The position numbers and the translations under genes are program-made. From the NCBI RefSeq assembly GCF_905475345.1, contig NC_066587.1, positions 8,361,070-8,425,069 on the forward strand: a stretch of 64,000 nucleotides of DNA, read 5' to 3'. Origin of the DNA: Vespula vulgaris (Eukaryota > Arthropoda > Insecta > Hymenoptera > Vespidae). Under the pieces are notes generated by a model. The model saw nothing but the letters and a program-made list of their open reading frames with translations. It made no database searches and had not been told where the DNA came from. Positions 23,221-47,006 of this stretch are shown in pieces. Each line of letters begins with the position of its first letter. Position 1 is the stretch's first letter.

Positions 23221-25814
23221 ATGTCGAAGGCTCCGGCAGTTGGAATCGATTTGGGCACTACGTATTCCTGCGTAGGTGTCTTTCAACATGGAAAAGTCGA
23301 AATTATTGCCAATGATCAAGGAAACCGGACTACGCCAAGCTATGTAGCCTTCACCGATACTGAACGATTAATCGGAGATGCGGCAAAAAATCAAGTAGCT
23401 ATGAATCCAAGTAACACAATTTTTGGTACGTATCTGTTGTCGTTGAATAAATTGAAATGATTTAGCAATTACATTTTGTTTGTTTTTTTATATAAATCTC
23501 TCAATTATAACGAGCGAATATCAATTTTTTAGGTTTCTAAAATTCGATGTAATTTTCATTTTTTAATTAATGCTTATCGTATAGATACAACAGTGTAAAT
23601 GAAAATTTAATCAACTTAATTACGATGATCATATAATTGTACCAAACGTATTAAATACGTTTCGATTTTCTTTATTTTCACATTCGCGTTAATGACCTCG
23701 TGTAACAGTATAGATGCAATACACTATGTTGTGATTGTGAGCGCGTGACGATCCAAGGTCGGCATTCATTCTTTTCGCGACATATAGTACCATGTTTATG
23801 ACTCATAGAGACACTCAGCATGCACTTTTAATGTTTTTGCAGAAAAAATATATCGTCGAAGACATTTTTCTTTTTGCAATTTTTCAAAAACATTTCACCT
23901 TCTTCGCAATACAATTATTTGGAGATAATATTTTATTATTTTTAATTATTAATCTTTTTAAAGATGCGAAACGGTTGATTGGTCGTCGTTTCGACGATTC
24001 AACGGTACAGAGTGACATGAAACATTGGCCTTTCACTGTGGTGAACGACGGAGGTAAACCGAAGATCCAGGTTACATATAAGGGCGAAGTGAAAACTTTC
24101 TTTCCGGAAGAAGTGTCTTCGATGGTCCTGACGAAGATGAAAGAAACGGCAGAAGCTTATCTCGGAAAAACTGTTACCAATGCCGTCATCACTGTGCCGG
24201 CTTACTTTAATGATTCTCAGCGGCAGGCAACGAAGGATGCCGGTGCAATAGCTGGTCTGAACGTTTTGCGTATTATTAATGAGCCAACCGCTGCCGCTAT
24301 AGCCTATGGTCTTGACAAAAAGACGTCAGGCGAAAAGAATGTATTGATCTTCGATCTTGGTGGTGGTACTTTTGATGTTTCCATTTTGACGATCGAGGAC
24401 GGTATCTTTGAAGTAAAATCGACGGCCGGCGATACTCACCTAGGTGGTGAGGACTTTGATAATCGTATGGTCAATCATTTTGTTCAGGAATTTAAGCGAA
24501 AGTACAAGAAAGACTTAAGTAGCAATAAGAGAGCCGTTAGACGTTTGAGAACGGCTTGTGAGAGGGCAAAAAGGACGCTTAGCTCATCGACGCAAGCTAG
24601 CATTGAGATCGACTCATTGTTTGAGGGTATCGATTTTTATACTTCTATCACTCGAGCTAGATTCGAGGAACTATGTGCCGATCTCTTTAGGAGCACTCTA
24701 GAACCGGTGGAGAAGGCTTTAAGGGACGCGAAAATGGACAAATCGCAGGTGCATAGCATCGTTTTAGTCGGTGGATCTACCAGAATACCAAAGATTCAGA
24801 AACTCTTGCAAGATTTCTTTAATGGCAAGGAATTGAACAAATCTATTAATCCTGATGAGGCTGTAGCTTACGGAGCCGCTGTACAGGCCGCTATTTTGCA
24901 CGGCGATAAGTCCGAAGAGGTTCAAGATCTGTTGTTACTTGATGTTACGCCGTTGTCTCTTGGTATTGAAACCGCTGGTGGTGTTATGACGACTTTGATT
25001 AAAAGAAACACTACGATTCCTACGAAACAGACTCAAACATTCACCACCTATTCGGACAATCAGCCAGGTGTACTTATTCAAGTTTATGAAGGAGAGAGAG
25101 CTATGACCAAAGACAACAATATCTTAGGAAAGTTCGAACTCACGGGAATTCCGCCAGCACCGAGAGGTGTGCCACAGATCGAAGTCACTTTTGACATTGA
25201 TGCTAATGGTACGTTCGAGGATGTTTGCTTGAACGATTTAAGTCAAGTAAACAATCAATAATAATCCTATGCATGTTATACGTTCTTTATCATGTATGCT
25301 ATTTAATATATATTTTTTATTTAATTTCTCAGGTATTTTAAATGTCTCGGCGATTGAAAAATCGACTGGAAAAGAGAATAAGATCACGATTACCAATGAT
25401 AAGGGTCGTCTGTCGAAGGAAGATATCGAGAGGATGGTGAATGAGGCTGAGAGATATCGAAACGAAGACGAACAACAACGAGATAGAATCAGTGCTAAGA
25501 ATGCTCTTGAATCTTATTGCTTCAACATGAAGAGTACGATGGAAGACGAGAAAGTGAAGGATAAGGTAGATGCTTCAGACAAGCAGAAGATTCTTAACAA
25601 GTGCAACGAGGTCATCTCTTGGATGGATAGCAATCAGCTAGCAGAGAAGGAGGAATTCCTGGACAAGCAAAAGGAGTTAGAGTCTGTTTGCAATCCCATA
25701 GTTACTAAATTGTATCAGGATGCTGGTGGTGCTGCCGGCGGGTTTCCTGGTGGACCTGCTGCTGGTGCCGGCGGTGGCGCTGGTGGTGGACCTACTATCG
25801 AAGAAGTCGATTAA
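23221..25814 (+). CDS. Hsc70-4: heat shock 70 kDa cognate (Hsc70-4 type), cytosolic
   Basis: ATP-dependent cytosolic/nuclear chaperone. Three coding exons in phase (23221-23425, 23964-25208, 25333-25814) give 643 residues. Landmarks: GIDLGTTYSCVGVF, NDQGNRTTPSYVAFT, IFDLGGGTFDVSIL, VLVGGSTRIPKIQ, the nuclear-targeting-like KRKYKKDLSSNKRAVRRL, a substrate-binding domain (LLLLDVTPLSLGIE), and a GGAAGGFPGG-type tail ending IEEVD, the TPR co-chaperone docking motif of cytosolic Hsp70s. The introns, including one in the 5'UTR, mark it as a cognate rather than a classical intronless inducible Hsp70. Codon use is more GC-rich than its neighbours, as expected for high expression. Polyadenylation signal at 26048-26053. 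The ORF sequence between 23792 and 23963 is intron. Confidence 0.95.
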
Positions 25815-26165
25815 AAATCATCTCCATTATATCGAGTATTTTTTTTTACTATGCCTTTTATAATTTATTTATTTTTCCTTGACTCTTTGAGATGAACTAA
25901 ATTTGATACTTGGTGGTGCACACATTATTCGTGTGAATCTACACTATCGGCTCTTCTGTCTTTATATGTATACTTTTTTTGCCGAATATAACCGCCGCTG
26001 TACATGTTTTTATTCAGATAATGCTTGAGAATACTTTTTTAATCTTCAATAAATGTTGTTTTTAAGAATTAGACGTTGAGATTTATTCGACTCGTTTTTA
26101 TTTCTAATACGTTAGAATTGTTATTGAACATTATTTATCGTTGTATTGATTCTCACCATTGATAT

Positions 26166-27648
26166 TTATTTGACTTGGACATTTTCAGGTCGATAGAATT
26201 GGACGAGGATTATCAAGTAAGTCGTGATAACACCTATGAACTAAAAATATGGATTGAATTACTATTTCTTCGAAGAACATAATGAAATATTAGGATAATT
26301 TGTTTATATCGATCTAATCCAGTGGACTTACACCGGTCAAGAGAGCATTGTTCATTTCGAAGAAGTCGCAGGCGGTAAAAGAGATTGGTTGTTGTTGAAG
26401 TTGATTCGAGAAGTCATTTATTTCGTTTCTGACGTAGTCACGCTCGATATTCGACCGTAACAAATTTTCCATGCTGAAGTAATTTAAACCGAATCTCCCG
26501 ATGTCGAGAGAAATCCGTCGGCGATCTTCATGCTGCTGTTGCTGATGCATTTGTAACGAGTAATCGTGTTCGTTGCAAATCGCCAAAATGGACGACGGTT
26601 TATCGCGATCTGTTCTCTCGTGATTTGGAATGATAGAGTGTATTAATACACCTGTCTTCTTGAATTCTCGGTTGGTTAGCGTACACACCCAGCACATCAG
26701 TGCGAATTGTCCTGCGTAGATTATCCAAATGATGTTATTTATTAACATGAATGTATAATTACGCTCAACAACACCCATGTAAATTCGGAAAAGCGTCGCA
26801 ACGACCATCGTGAACGAATTGGCCGAACAAAGAAGAAGCTGGACACCGTGTATGTCATTTACGAGAGTCACCAATTCGCAAACACCTACGGGATTAAGTT
26901 TCGAGATTAAAATACTGACGATAAGAAGTTTAATTTTCTTATAATCTCATTTACCACTGTGCAATTCCCTTATACGACGAATTTTGAATGCGATTAAGGA
27001 GGCAACCAACTTGTTGTCTAGTAGCTCAATCATTCTATTGATCTTTCTAAATCTATTACAGATCACGTAGACGATGGTATCGAAAACGAAACTGTTGATT
27101 GCAGATTGAGCGATGGTATAATACAGAAGGAGGTCGGAAGCGAATATCTCTTCTGGTAAAGTGAAATAGTAATAGAAAGCATGTATTAATAGAGACACTG
27201 GTCCCAGAAGAAATGTTAATATGACGGCCAAGATCTGAACTGTCCTAATTGAACGTTCATTCATCGATACCTCTCGTGTGATCTTTTTATTTAATTGTTC
27301 TATTTTGTTCATTAGCAGTGGCCACTTCCCATAATGTCTGATGCCATGGAAAACGTAATAATAGGATGAAACATAGCACACGACTTTGTTCATATAATAC
27401 ATAATCTTGTAAATATCGCTCTTGAAAACAGTACCAAATGTGAAAAAGTCAATGGCTCCATACGCGACGATTACCGTGCAGACTCCAAAGTGAAGAATGC
27501 GAACAATTATTGTAACAAACTTTGATAAACTTTTCGGATGGGCTACACCAACTCCCAGAAACCAAGAGACATAAATTATCACGCGTAAAGTTTCTTCAGT
27601 CGTCGACGTCGCTCTTTGTTCAACTTGCACGCTCATTTCGTCTTCCAT
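26166..27648 (-). CDS. insect gustatory receptor (7tm_7 family)
   Basis: Gustatory receptors are seven-transmembrane ligand-gated cation channels with the N-terminus inside the cell. Three exons: 26955-27648, 26332-26885 and 26166-26240, giving 440 residues, a normal length. Hydrophobic segments are visible at about residues 20-40, 50-70, 85-100, 135-160 and 175-195, then in exon 2. Exon 2 ends EINDFSNQLQ...FTACDFF..NNALLTG, the pre-TM7 region. The final 75-bp exon restores the diagnostic TM7 motif as TTYLIILVQF, after which the protein ends YRPENVQVK. The last intron is phase 0 just before TM7, as in most insect Grs, with donor GGT|GTAAGT. An Asn/Gln/His-rich loop before TM7 (MHQQQQHEDRRR) is unusual. 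Ligand unknown. It is tail-to-tail with Hsc70. Confidence 0.87.
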
Positions 27649-30415
27649 TTTGTCGATTATTTAAAATAAACAACAGCGAGATCACTCGAATGTCGCGTCC
27701 ATTTTTCAAGAATGCTGGATGTTTTGATACTAAAGCTGGAAGGAACGTTTACGATTTCGTAAAATGAGAGAACGTAAAAATTATGCCTTATGACCTCGTG
27801 TAAAATTTACAAGATGGTGATAAATTTTGTCGAAAGGACTTCATTGCGTCCCTTTTAAGGAAATTAAATTTGACTCCTGTCTACGCACGAAAGACACGCA
27901 TTGTTCGGTCGTTATATGTATGTATATGTATGTATATTGGAAAAAACGAGCTTTATTTGCCCAACGACTATATTACAATTTTTATTATACAGTAAACATT
28001 TAAAATGAGATAAAACGATAACGTGTTGGTTGTACATCGACCTTTACAAATCATGCGGCAAGTCGAGTTAAAGTACTTTTGGAGATATGCGGGCTGAAAT
28101 ATATTCTTATTCTTCTTTTTGTCACTTAAATATCTTTTATCTTCCATTAATAAATAATTAGCAGCTCTCGATCGATCGACGAGGACCTATCGGGTAATAT
28201 TACATTTTGCTTTTTTTCTTTTTGGTTTTTTTCCCATTTTCTTTTTTTTCAATCTTTGCTTTTATAAGTGCGATCGTTGCCAAACACGCATATATGTATA
28301 ATTTTGTGCCTGTTGCTTTTGTTTCTTTTTTCTTGCTTTTTTCTTTTTTTTTTGGTATTTTTGTTTTTTTACATGGATTATATGTGAAGATTCGACTCTG
28401 CGATTGAAGTGTATGAATTGCGGTCTAAGGATTTTGCGAGGGATTCCTTTCCGATGGTACGTATATATATGGCTCTTCTTCGTTTCTTCGTTTATTTTTT
28501 TGTTTATTCTTATAGGGAAAAGGCAGCGTGAAATTATTCGAACACGGAACGCGTCGATATACACTTCGCGACGACCCCGAATTGATTTCTTTTTCGCGAA
28601 ATAATTTCCTCGGTCCTACGCGTCGTTCTTTTCTTTTATATTAAATGATTCAAAGAACGAATAGACTCGCTTTTTACAATGCCGACGCTGCTTAGACTGA
28701 TTTATTTGAAACGATGGCAGTTGTGAAGAGACGAAGGACGATCGCGATAAAAAAATGATTGGAGAAGATATTTTGTTTTAATAAATAATTAGCAATATGT
28801 TCGATAAAAAAAGAAAAAAAGTAGAAAGGGAGAACGAAAGAGAGAAAGAGAGAAAGAGAGGGAGAAGAAGGGAGGGCGGGAGGGAGGGAGGTAGGGAGAG
28901 AGAGAGAGAGAGAGAGAGTGAGTGAGATAAAGTCAGATAGAGAGAAATGACAAATTGGTAGAACGATCGTACAGGATTGTGAGTAAATGCGTGACTCTTG
29001 ATAATTAAGAGATTGGTGTATCATTAGTTGACATAAACTAATGTAAAAAGAGACCTTCATTTTTATCCCTTTTATCGAAACAATTTCCTTGATACGCTGT
29101 CTCTCGATGAATAATAAATATATAAAATAAAAGCATAAAAATAAAAGGAACCAAATGTTATCAAATATTTTCTCTCGTACTTCCAATCGTTTCGATGTAA
29201 GGTGATGAGATCAGGAGATTTACTAATAGATCAAGCTCTCCTTTTTCATTATACATTTCATGAACCATATTGCATTAATTATACTAATGTTGTGATGAAT
29301 CACTATCCAATCGTTTTCAAACAATTAAATATCTAACGATAAGTGATTTTAGAAGACAAGTTTAGTCTCGATTTTTCGAGAAAGAGAAGAAAAAATGCCT
29401 TGTCAATCGTCTTTCCATCGACGCAAGATTTTAGAAGAGTACCCAAAATGGTATTCATTTTGCAAGTATCCTCCCTCGTTACCGTTTGTCCATCAAATGC
29501 TATTTTCCCTTTGATATGTCGTTTAATTATCGACGAGGAGCTGAAACGTTAACTGATACGGCTTACAGTTCTTACATGGCCCATTAAACCACGATATACC
29601 CATACGGAACAAGTCGATATATTATATATATGTATATGTATATACTCCATGTAAATATTGTAAATATGTTATTAATATAATATAAATAAATATATATTAT
29701 GTAGTATATGAAAAGCATATATATATCTATATTATATCTTTTGTTTCGTGTGGGTTATTTAAGAACGCATGAGATCGCTCAATAATCAATCACGCAAAGA
29801 TTCCATAAAAATCTTTTTTTTTTCACAACGAAAGCGCACGTCGTCCACAGATGGATATTTATGGATATGTAATCTTTTTTGTTTGTTGTTTTCTTCAGAA
29901 TACTATTCCTTAGATAATGGTAATTATCATATATTATTAATATTGCAATAATAATAAGATAGAAAAAAAACAGATTAGTGCCGATGCAAAAACGACAGAT
30001 CGTACTAATCGCGTTCCTTTAAAGGATCTAATCTCTCATAAGACCTTCTTCTTCTTTTTAATTCGGAATAAAACGCTAATTACTTGAAGTTGCCTTATTG
30101 GTATGCCGTTTTTAGCATGAAACTCCATTTTATGGCGACGCTCGTTCCGCATTATTGTTAAGCATTATTAATAAATCGAGCGTTCGTAGATGAAGCTCGA
30201 CGAACATTGTTTTTTTCTTTTTTAAATTAGTCGTGATTTTCTTAATTAGATTTTCTAATTACATCGGAAGATGTATCGATCATTTCGAAGAATCACGATG
30301 AAGAAGACTCACGATCTCGATCTATACTTGAAAAATGTCTACGGAGGCGCGCGGCGCCACGTTTGTGTCGAAGATGGACGTTGTCGGGATTGCGGCAGGT
30401 GGAACGTCCACTTTT
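27649..30415. other. gene-poor spacer with GA low-complexity DNA
   Basis: AT-rich, with purine-rich GA/GGGA repeats at 28840-28925 and TA-rich stretches at 29620-29740. Open frames here are low-complexity only. I found no splice-supported exon. The left part should contain the gustatory receptor promoter. Confidence 0.5.
28840..28925. repeat. GA/GGGA-rich simple repeat
   Basis: Imperfect purine tract ending in a pure (GA)n run. Seen directly. Confidence 0.85.
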
Positions 30416-40840
<10,425 letters not shown>

Positions 40841-41600
40841 CGCCCCCGCGGCGCGAGTCAACCCCCGAAACCGAGCACCGCTGGCGCATCGACATCCTTT
40901 CCCTTCGCCCGTCTCCTCCCCCACTTCTTCCTCTTCCTCTTCCTCTTCTTGCTTCTGCTACGAGCCACCCTCGCCCTCTATCCCGAGACCGGCACCTTAT
41001 GTCGTCGGCTGAGGGAGCGCGCGAGCGCTCCTCCCTGCTCCTTTCTCTCGATTCACTTTTCTCGTCTTCTTTTTTTTCCTCTTCTTTCTATTTTTCTTCT
41101 TTTTCTTCTTCTTCTTCTTCTTCTTCTTCGATTTTCTTTCTACGCTTATCCTTCCTTCTTTCGTTAAGTTGCGTCGCCGGAGTAATGTTTCTTACACGTA
41201 GGTGCAGTTCTATTGTTTCTCGGGAATAAAACGCGACCTGAACGTAGACGTTACCACGCTGCTCCAGCAGCGAGTACACTCTGACCGGAGAGAAACCGCT
41301 CGAAACTGCTAGTTGCGTCTTCTCCCGCATTGCAACCCCACCGACACGGCCCTTGCCACCCGTTTAACGCCGCTCACCGTTCGTCACCCGCCGTCCGACC
41401 ACCGACCGTTGCCTGCAGCTGCGCGATCTGCTCGATGCTCTCTGTTGCTTCGCATCGCGATCAGGGATGCTTGTTCGTCCGCTCGCTCGCTCGCTCACTC
41501 GTTTACTTATATTATTCGGCATGTTTCGTCAAAGGGTGGAGACGACAGACGATAAATGATCGATCAGAGGCCTCGGAAAAAGAATACTAATGCGGGTTTT
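40841..41600 (-). promoter_or_regulatory. GC-rich 5'UTR/promoter region of the membrane-protein gene
   Basis: A sharply GC-richer block in AT-rich surroundings directly upstream of the inferred start codon. It holds (TTC)n at 41090-41130 and repeated GCTCGCTCGCTC near 41480-41495. It most likely carries the transcription start; no TATA box is obvious. Confidence 0.4.
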
Positions 41601-42214
41601 TCGTAAATATATTCTTTTACGATATTCATTTTATGCGTATCTGATTTTTATGTCTTTAATTTTGCACGTATAAAACTCGTAGTTGCAGTCATGCGTTTAC
41701 GGTCTTGTACTGGTCACTTTTTCGAATTTGCATATGTACTTGAATTCGGGGAGAAATATTATATAATCCAATAAAAATTCATGTAGGACATGTTACTGAA
41801 TCGTTTTCCTAACCTTCACCCATTTTGCAAGCTCATCGAGAACCTTCTTATAAATAGCTATAGCTCTAATCGTTAACTGTAAGTTTTCTCCATTAACCTA
41901 AATTACGTCTTTCTCTCTTTCACTAGGCGATAGAGAATTTTAATAAGTTAAAATTTCGGCTAACTATTATTGCATATTAAGATTATACCATATTTAAATT
42001 CTATTGAAAAAGTGACGATTTTCACGAATAAACGTTCTGTGCTCTAGAGACACCAATACTATCCATTGTTACTAGGAGAGGCATTATTGAACTGGAATAA
42101 ACTCGTCATATTGAAAGACAAAAAATGTACACAAGCAATGATATTTCTCTCTTTTGACTTGGTATACGAAGGTGAAATATATAGAATTACTTGGAAACTA
42201 TTTGATCGTTTCGA

Positions 42215-42885
42215 TACTGTAGCTAACAAGGGAAGATCCCCAATCCAGAAATTTAGAAAATTATAGAATTTTGAGGATATATAGAATATATATCGATATA
42301 ACCCAATTTTTTTTTTATTACACAAATTCACTCTAAAATTCATCTTTGAAAATTCGGGTATTATCCGATCTTATATCGTAACTAGATAAGAAATAGAAAA
42401 AAAGTTTTGAAACAAAAGTTACTTCTTTTGATTAAAATTATCATTTTATAAAAGACATCAATTTTTTTATGTAATTAGAAAAAAGTTATAAACAAAGATA
42501 TAAATAATTTTTTGTAAGTCATTTTTCACATAATATCTTAATCGTAGTTTAAATAATTATGAAATAGCATAATAATTTTTGTATTGTATTAAAAAAAAAT
42601 ATTATTTTGTTTCATAATTACTTAAACTACTGATTAAGACTTTACACAAAACAATGAATTTAAAAATAATTATTAATATATTTATTTATAACTTTTTTTT
42701 AATTGTTTGAATAATTGATATATCCTTTATCGATTAATAAATCTAATGAAAAGAAATAACTTTTGTCTTAAAATATTTTCTATCTCTTATAGTTTGCTAA
42801 TTACAATCTAAAATGGAAAAATCACCGAATTTTTAATATCTATTTTATCTCCTTGAAATAGATTTGAATAATATAAAAAATTAAA
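42215..42885. mobile_element. foldback element, family A copy 2 (near-perfect hairpin layout)
   Basis: Arms at about 42215-42590 and 42600-42885 are inverted copies of each other with almost no loop, and both match the arms of the element at 30550-32255 (for example CAAATTCACTCTAA, TTAGAAAAAAGTTATAAA and AATAATTATGAAA). It is a miniature non-coding version of the same family. The outermost ~40 bp of the two arms do not pair well, so the borders are approximate. Confidence 0.68.
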
Positions 42886-43392
42886 TAATAGATACCTATA
42901 TATGTTCTGAATTGTAAGAAGTGTTCTGTAACAACATCGTTTATTCGCATATTTTTATAATAAGTACTATTACAAGATTTAATAGTTCTTTTCGGACATT
43001 CTAATTCAATAATTCTAATTCAATAAAATTACAAAATATGATAATCTTTTCTTTCGCTTTCGAAAAACACATTCGTTATCTTTACGTCATATCGACCTTC
43101 ATAAGTTCGAGAATAACACGTGTATAATGTATATATCGTATATGTACGTACTTATAATAAACAATCTATAAAATTACCATAATATTTTCAGTTATGTTGT
43201 ATAGGTCTCTTGTTGAAGCCCGAGAAGACTTCTAATCTCTTACACTTGTCATTGTTCGATTAGATAATCCTCGTCTCTCATTATCAGAGTATCACTATCA
43301 CTTGTCAACGAATTAATTTGCTCGTTCGGTACTAAAGAAGATAGAATTTCATTATATAAAAAAGCTTATTAAATATTATTAGAAAAAAATTA

Positions 43393-46333
43393 TTAAATAT
43401 TAAAATAAGTATTAAAATTTATAAAATTACTTAAAATCGTTGATTGCTTTCGACATTTGCGAGCAATTATATATCCATTTATAGTAGCAACTATTGTGAT
43501 AGCTATTGTGATTACTATCAGCAACTCCATTATATTGGAAGAGCTTTTCAATGCATTATTATGTGGTCTCCTGTAGCATGGCAATTCTGGAAACGCAGGA
43601 AAGCCCGATTAGTTTTGTATTTTCATTTCGTGTTGCGATACAAATTGCTATCTGTTAACTATAGATACCGTACCTGTACTAAGGAAACAACCAACTGTTG
43701 GTATTGTAAGCGATTCGTTCGAATGTACGACGAAACACAATGTCGCATTGTCGACGGAATCGAAACATTGATAACAAAGAGGCGCGTTATCGTAGCTCTT
43801 CGTCAACGTGCTGTTCGTCTCATTCATGATTGTAATCCTATTAAAAAGATTAATTAGTTTGCATTATTGATATAACATATTTATATCTATGAAATACGTT
43901 GGAAAAAATATTTTCTTATTCTTTCATAATATTATATTAATTTTCATTAATAAATTTTGTCTAGACGCTTTAAAGAAACGTTCGGTAATTCGTAATAATC
44001 AAACGATTAAAACTTAATATTTATTTTGGAACAAATATTTTCTGTCTTGTACAATGAATATAAAACAGATCCACTGTACTTCAGAAAAAATACGTATTCT
44101 TGCGATACTTACGAAGAAAGGAGAATCGAATCGAGAGTTGTTTCGTAAACGCAGAGGCTGGCTTCGTCACAATTTACACCGGTCCATCCAAAGAAACAAG
44201 AGCAGGAGTTTTGTTCATCGAGGCAAGTACCATGCTCGCTACAGTTTCGAGAACACGTCGAGGCACAAGTAGAAACATTGTCGTTTTTTATTTCGAAATA
44301 ACCTTCGTTACATCGACAAGTATTCGGTGCCACGCATGTTCCGTTTAGACAAGAACTTTCGCAAATTGGCTCACAAATTGTCTCGTTTCGTAGACGATAA
44401 CCATCGTAACAAGTACAAACGTTTGGTTTGGTGCAAGTGCCATTGATACAAGAAGGATGACAAATCGCATCGACGCATCGACCCTTCTCGTTTTGTTTGT
44501 ATCCTTCGTCGCAGGTGCAAACATTTGGAGCCTCGCACGTACCATGCTCACAGTTTATATTGCAAGAAGGTTGACAAATGTATTTACCTTGTATTTTCGT
44601 GTTATGATACGTATTATTGCATATACAATTATCAGGTGCGTTGCAATTGCCGTTCAAATCACAGACTTTTTTACAAATTGATGTACAGGGATAACTGTTT
44701 ATGTTATCTGGTATCATTTGCACCCAAACTTTATCATATCCTTCTTCGCAGATGCAAACATCAGGAAAGACACATTTGCCGTTCTCGCAATCTTTTTTAC
44801 ATACCGGGACGCAGATGGTGCCATTTTCGTTATTCGATACCTGTCGTGAAGATCGAGATCGTTAGATTTATTTTGTCGTGATCCATGATAAAAAACTATT
44901 TATTTTCTGAAATTTTCACGAATGAGATATTCTACCGTACTAATGTTGTTCGTTGTATCATTTTCCCCAAAGAAACGATATCCTTCATGACAAGTGCAGC
45001 GATCAGGCGCGGTGCATTCAGCATTGGGATCGCAGGGAAAGGTGCAAAAAGGTTTACAGACAGTCCTTGTTTCATCGTCTTCATCGAAGGTGAATCCTTC
45101 GTTGCATTTGCAAATATTCGGAGCAATGCAAGTTCCATTGATACATTCATGCTCGCAATGTGGTTCGCAAACGTGCACGGAAATGTTCGAAAATTTGTAG
45201 CCGACGATGCAGTTGCAGATGTCAGGTGCTATACAGACACCCATTACACACGGTTGATTGCAGATCGGTTTGCAATCACTTTCGTTGATTGGTTTGTATC
45301 CGATGTTGCACGTGCAAACGTTGGGAGCTGTACATGTTCCGAAGAGACAATTCTGTTCGCATTTTGGAATACAATTGAACGAATCGTTAACATCCAGTTC
45401 GTAATCGTCGTAGCAGCTGCAGGTGTTTGGTTCGACGCACCTGCCGTTGATACATTCGCGTTCGCAAATCGGATCGCACATCTCCGATTCGTTTGATTTC
45501 TTATATCCAAAATTACAACCACAAGTATTCGGTTCTACACAATAGCCGTTATTAGGATCGCACTTCTCTTCGCAATTGGGACGGCAAATGTATCCGTCGG
45601 AATCTATGAAGTAATCCGGGTAGCAGATACAAACTTCGGGTTGAATGCATTCGCCATTCCAACAACCATTCGAACAAATCGGTTTACAAATATGTTTCTC
45701 CTCCGTTGATATGGAATATCCTGGAAAGCACTCACATGTGTCCGGAGCTTTACATAATCCGTTCTCACAGTCTGGAAAGCAATTAGGAACGCATTTATTT
45801 GATACCTCTTTGTATCCGTTACAGCACTTTTTTTGTGTGTGAAATGTCGGGTAATACTGAAAACGACAAATCAATTAGCACGTTGGTTGATTGGTGTTAT
45901 TTCATGGCGATTGATCCATGCGAACACGAAACGATACTCACTTCAATTTTGTAATTGATACGATGTCTTTCCTGTTTGTAGATTCCCAGAACACGGTGCC
46001 AGTATGTCTCATAATAAGGCACGTTACGGAATTGCATCTTTCTGTCGTTGAAATCGATCAAATTTCATTTAAAAATTGGCTTTGGAGTAAAGATGATTAA
46101 ATAGATCAATGATATTTCTTTCAAAACGATCACACACTGGGCACTGGTTATTCACCGGTGCAATCACCTAAGGCTGATAAAGAAAATCAGACCTATGCAC
46201 GTCTTACTTACGTTATAATTTCCAAACAAATTGACTGGTCTTTCATGTCTTTCCAAGGAAATAGGGTTGATATTTTGGGCAGCTCGACCATCAAATAAAC
46301 GATGACATATAAGGATGCAATGTTAAATCTCAT
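43393..46333 (-). CDS. NimC-like transmembrane Nimrod receptor (copy 1)
   Basis: Nimrod C proteins are haemocyte surface receptors for phagocytosis. Six exons: 46212-46333, 45942-46041, 44936-45856, 44113-44840, 43674-43837 and 43393-43586 (phases 2,0,0,2,1), giving 742 residues. Exon 1 is a signal peptide (MRFNIASLYVIVYLMVEL). Exon 2 is a short conserved lead-in (RNVPYYETYWHRVLGIY). Exon 3 opens with the Nimrod hallmark KCCNGYKE, then eight NIM repeats of the form CxPxC..xC.NGxC.xPx.CxC..GY. Exon 4 adds five more and a terminal EGF-like unit (CLDEQNSCSCFFGWTGVNC). Exon 5 is a juxtamembrane cysteine module (LCYQCFDSVDNATLCF) with N-glycosylation sites. Exon 6 has a transmembrane helix (MELLIVITIAITIVATI) and a short basic tail (RKCRKQ). 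No cytoplasmic signalling motif is evident. Confidence 0.9.
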
Positions 46334-47006
46334 GTTAACGAAAGATATACTTGGTACTACGGCGAAACAATGTTTGTCTGGCAGTCAGAGAATATTTTCA
46401 TGACTTTGAATATCGTCCAATTTATCTTGCTTCCTTTCTTCGTGAAACTGTTCAATGTTATCTGAATGTGACAGGATGTTTTCCATTATCATTTCTCGCG
46501 GATTCTCCATACGGTAGAAAATAGATCGCCGGAAGCAGACTATCTTGGGTTTTATTATTCTTTTTCATTATTTGATGAAGTTTTTAATACTTTTATTCCG
46601 TTAAGTCTTTAATCTAATTTTGTTAATGTATATACTAAAAATGTATTACACGATGTACGATCCATCATTATTTAACATGGCTTATTTATTTATTTCAATG
46701 ATCTAACAATTTCAGCTGTAACATTGATATAAAAATGACACAATTATGTGAACAATATATCTTGCGTAGATTCACGAAAGAATTTCTATTTTTTTTCTTC
46801 TTCTATTTTAATGCATTTTTAGTAGATGTTACTATTATTAAAGGTTAGTATTATTTCTGGAAAACATATTGTTTGATACTTTAAATCTAGGATGATTTAC
46901 CTGCAATCAAAATTTGTATTAATAAATTGATATAACTATTCTGTACAAATTATTCAGTTTAAAGTATCTGTCTTACTATTTTATATTTGTTACAATAAAA
47001 AAATTA
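46334..47006 (-). promoter_or_regulatory. upstream region of NimC-like copy 1
   Basis: Between the two NimC-like genes. About 140-160 bp upstream of the start codon, on the coding strand, a TGATAA GATA-type site (46486-46491) is followed by AACATCCTG (46473-46481). The same pair occurs upstream of copy 2. The rest is AT-rich with no gene. Confidence 0.4.

Noticed and set aside
26195..26216. A tiny apparent plus-strand exon (cag|GTCGATAG...TCAA|GTAAGT)
   Set aside because: It is the antisense of the gustatory receptor TM7 exon, which carries the diagnostic TYhhhhhQF motif in the correct phase.
26314..26331. Gustatory receptor ending at a stop before TM7 (truncated gene)
   Set aside because: The apparent tail follows a perfect donor (GGT|GTAAGT), and the TM7 exon is present at 26166-26240, so the gene looks complete.
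42066..42266. Plus-strand 66-codon ORF
   Set aside because: Its 3' half runs into the arm of a foldback element and it has no domain or splice context.
43393..43584. Small minus-strand membrane-helix ORF as a separate gene
   Set aside because: A good acceptor and matching phase make it the last (transmembrane) exon of NimC-like copy 1, as in the paralogue.
44885..45496. A 203-codon plus-strand open frame
   Set aside because: It lies entirely antisense to the NIM-repeat exons of NimC-like copy 1. The regular Cys-rich repeats with phase-matched introns are on the minus strand; similar shadows occur at 48218, 50685, 51104 and 51558.
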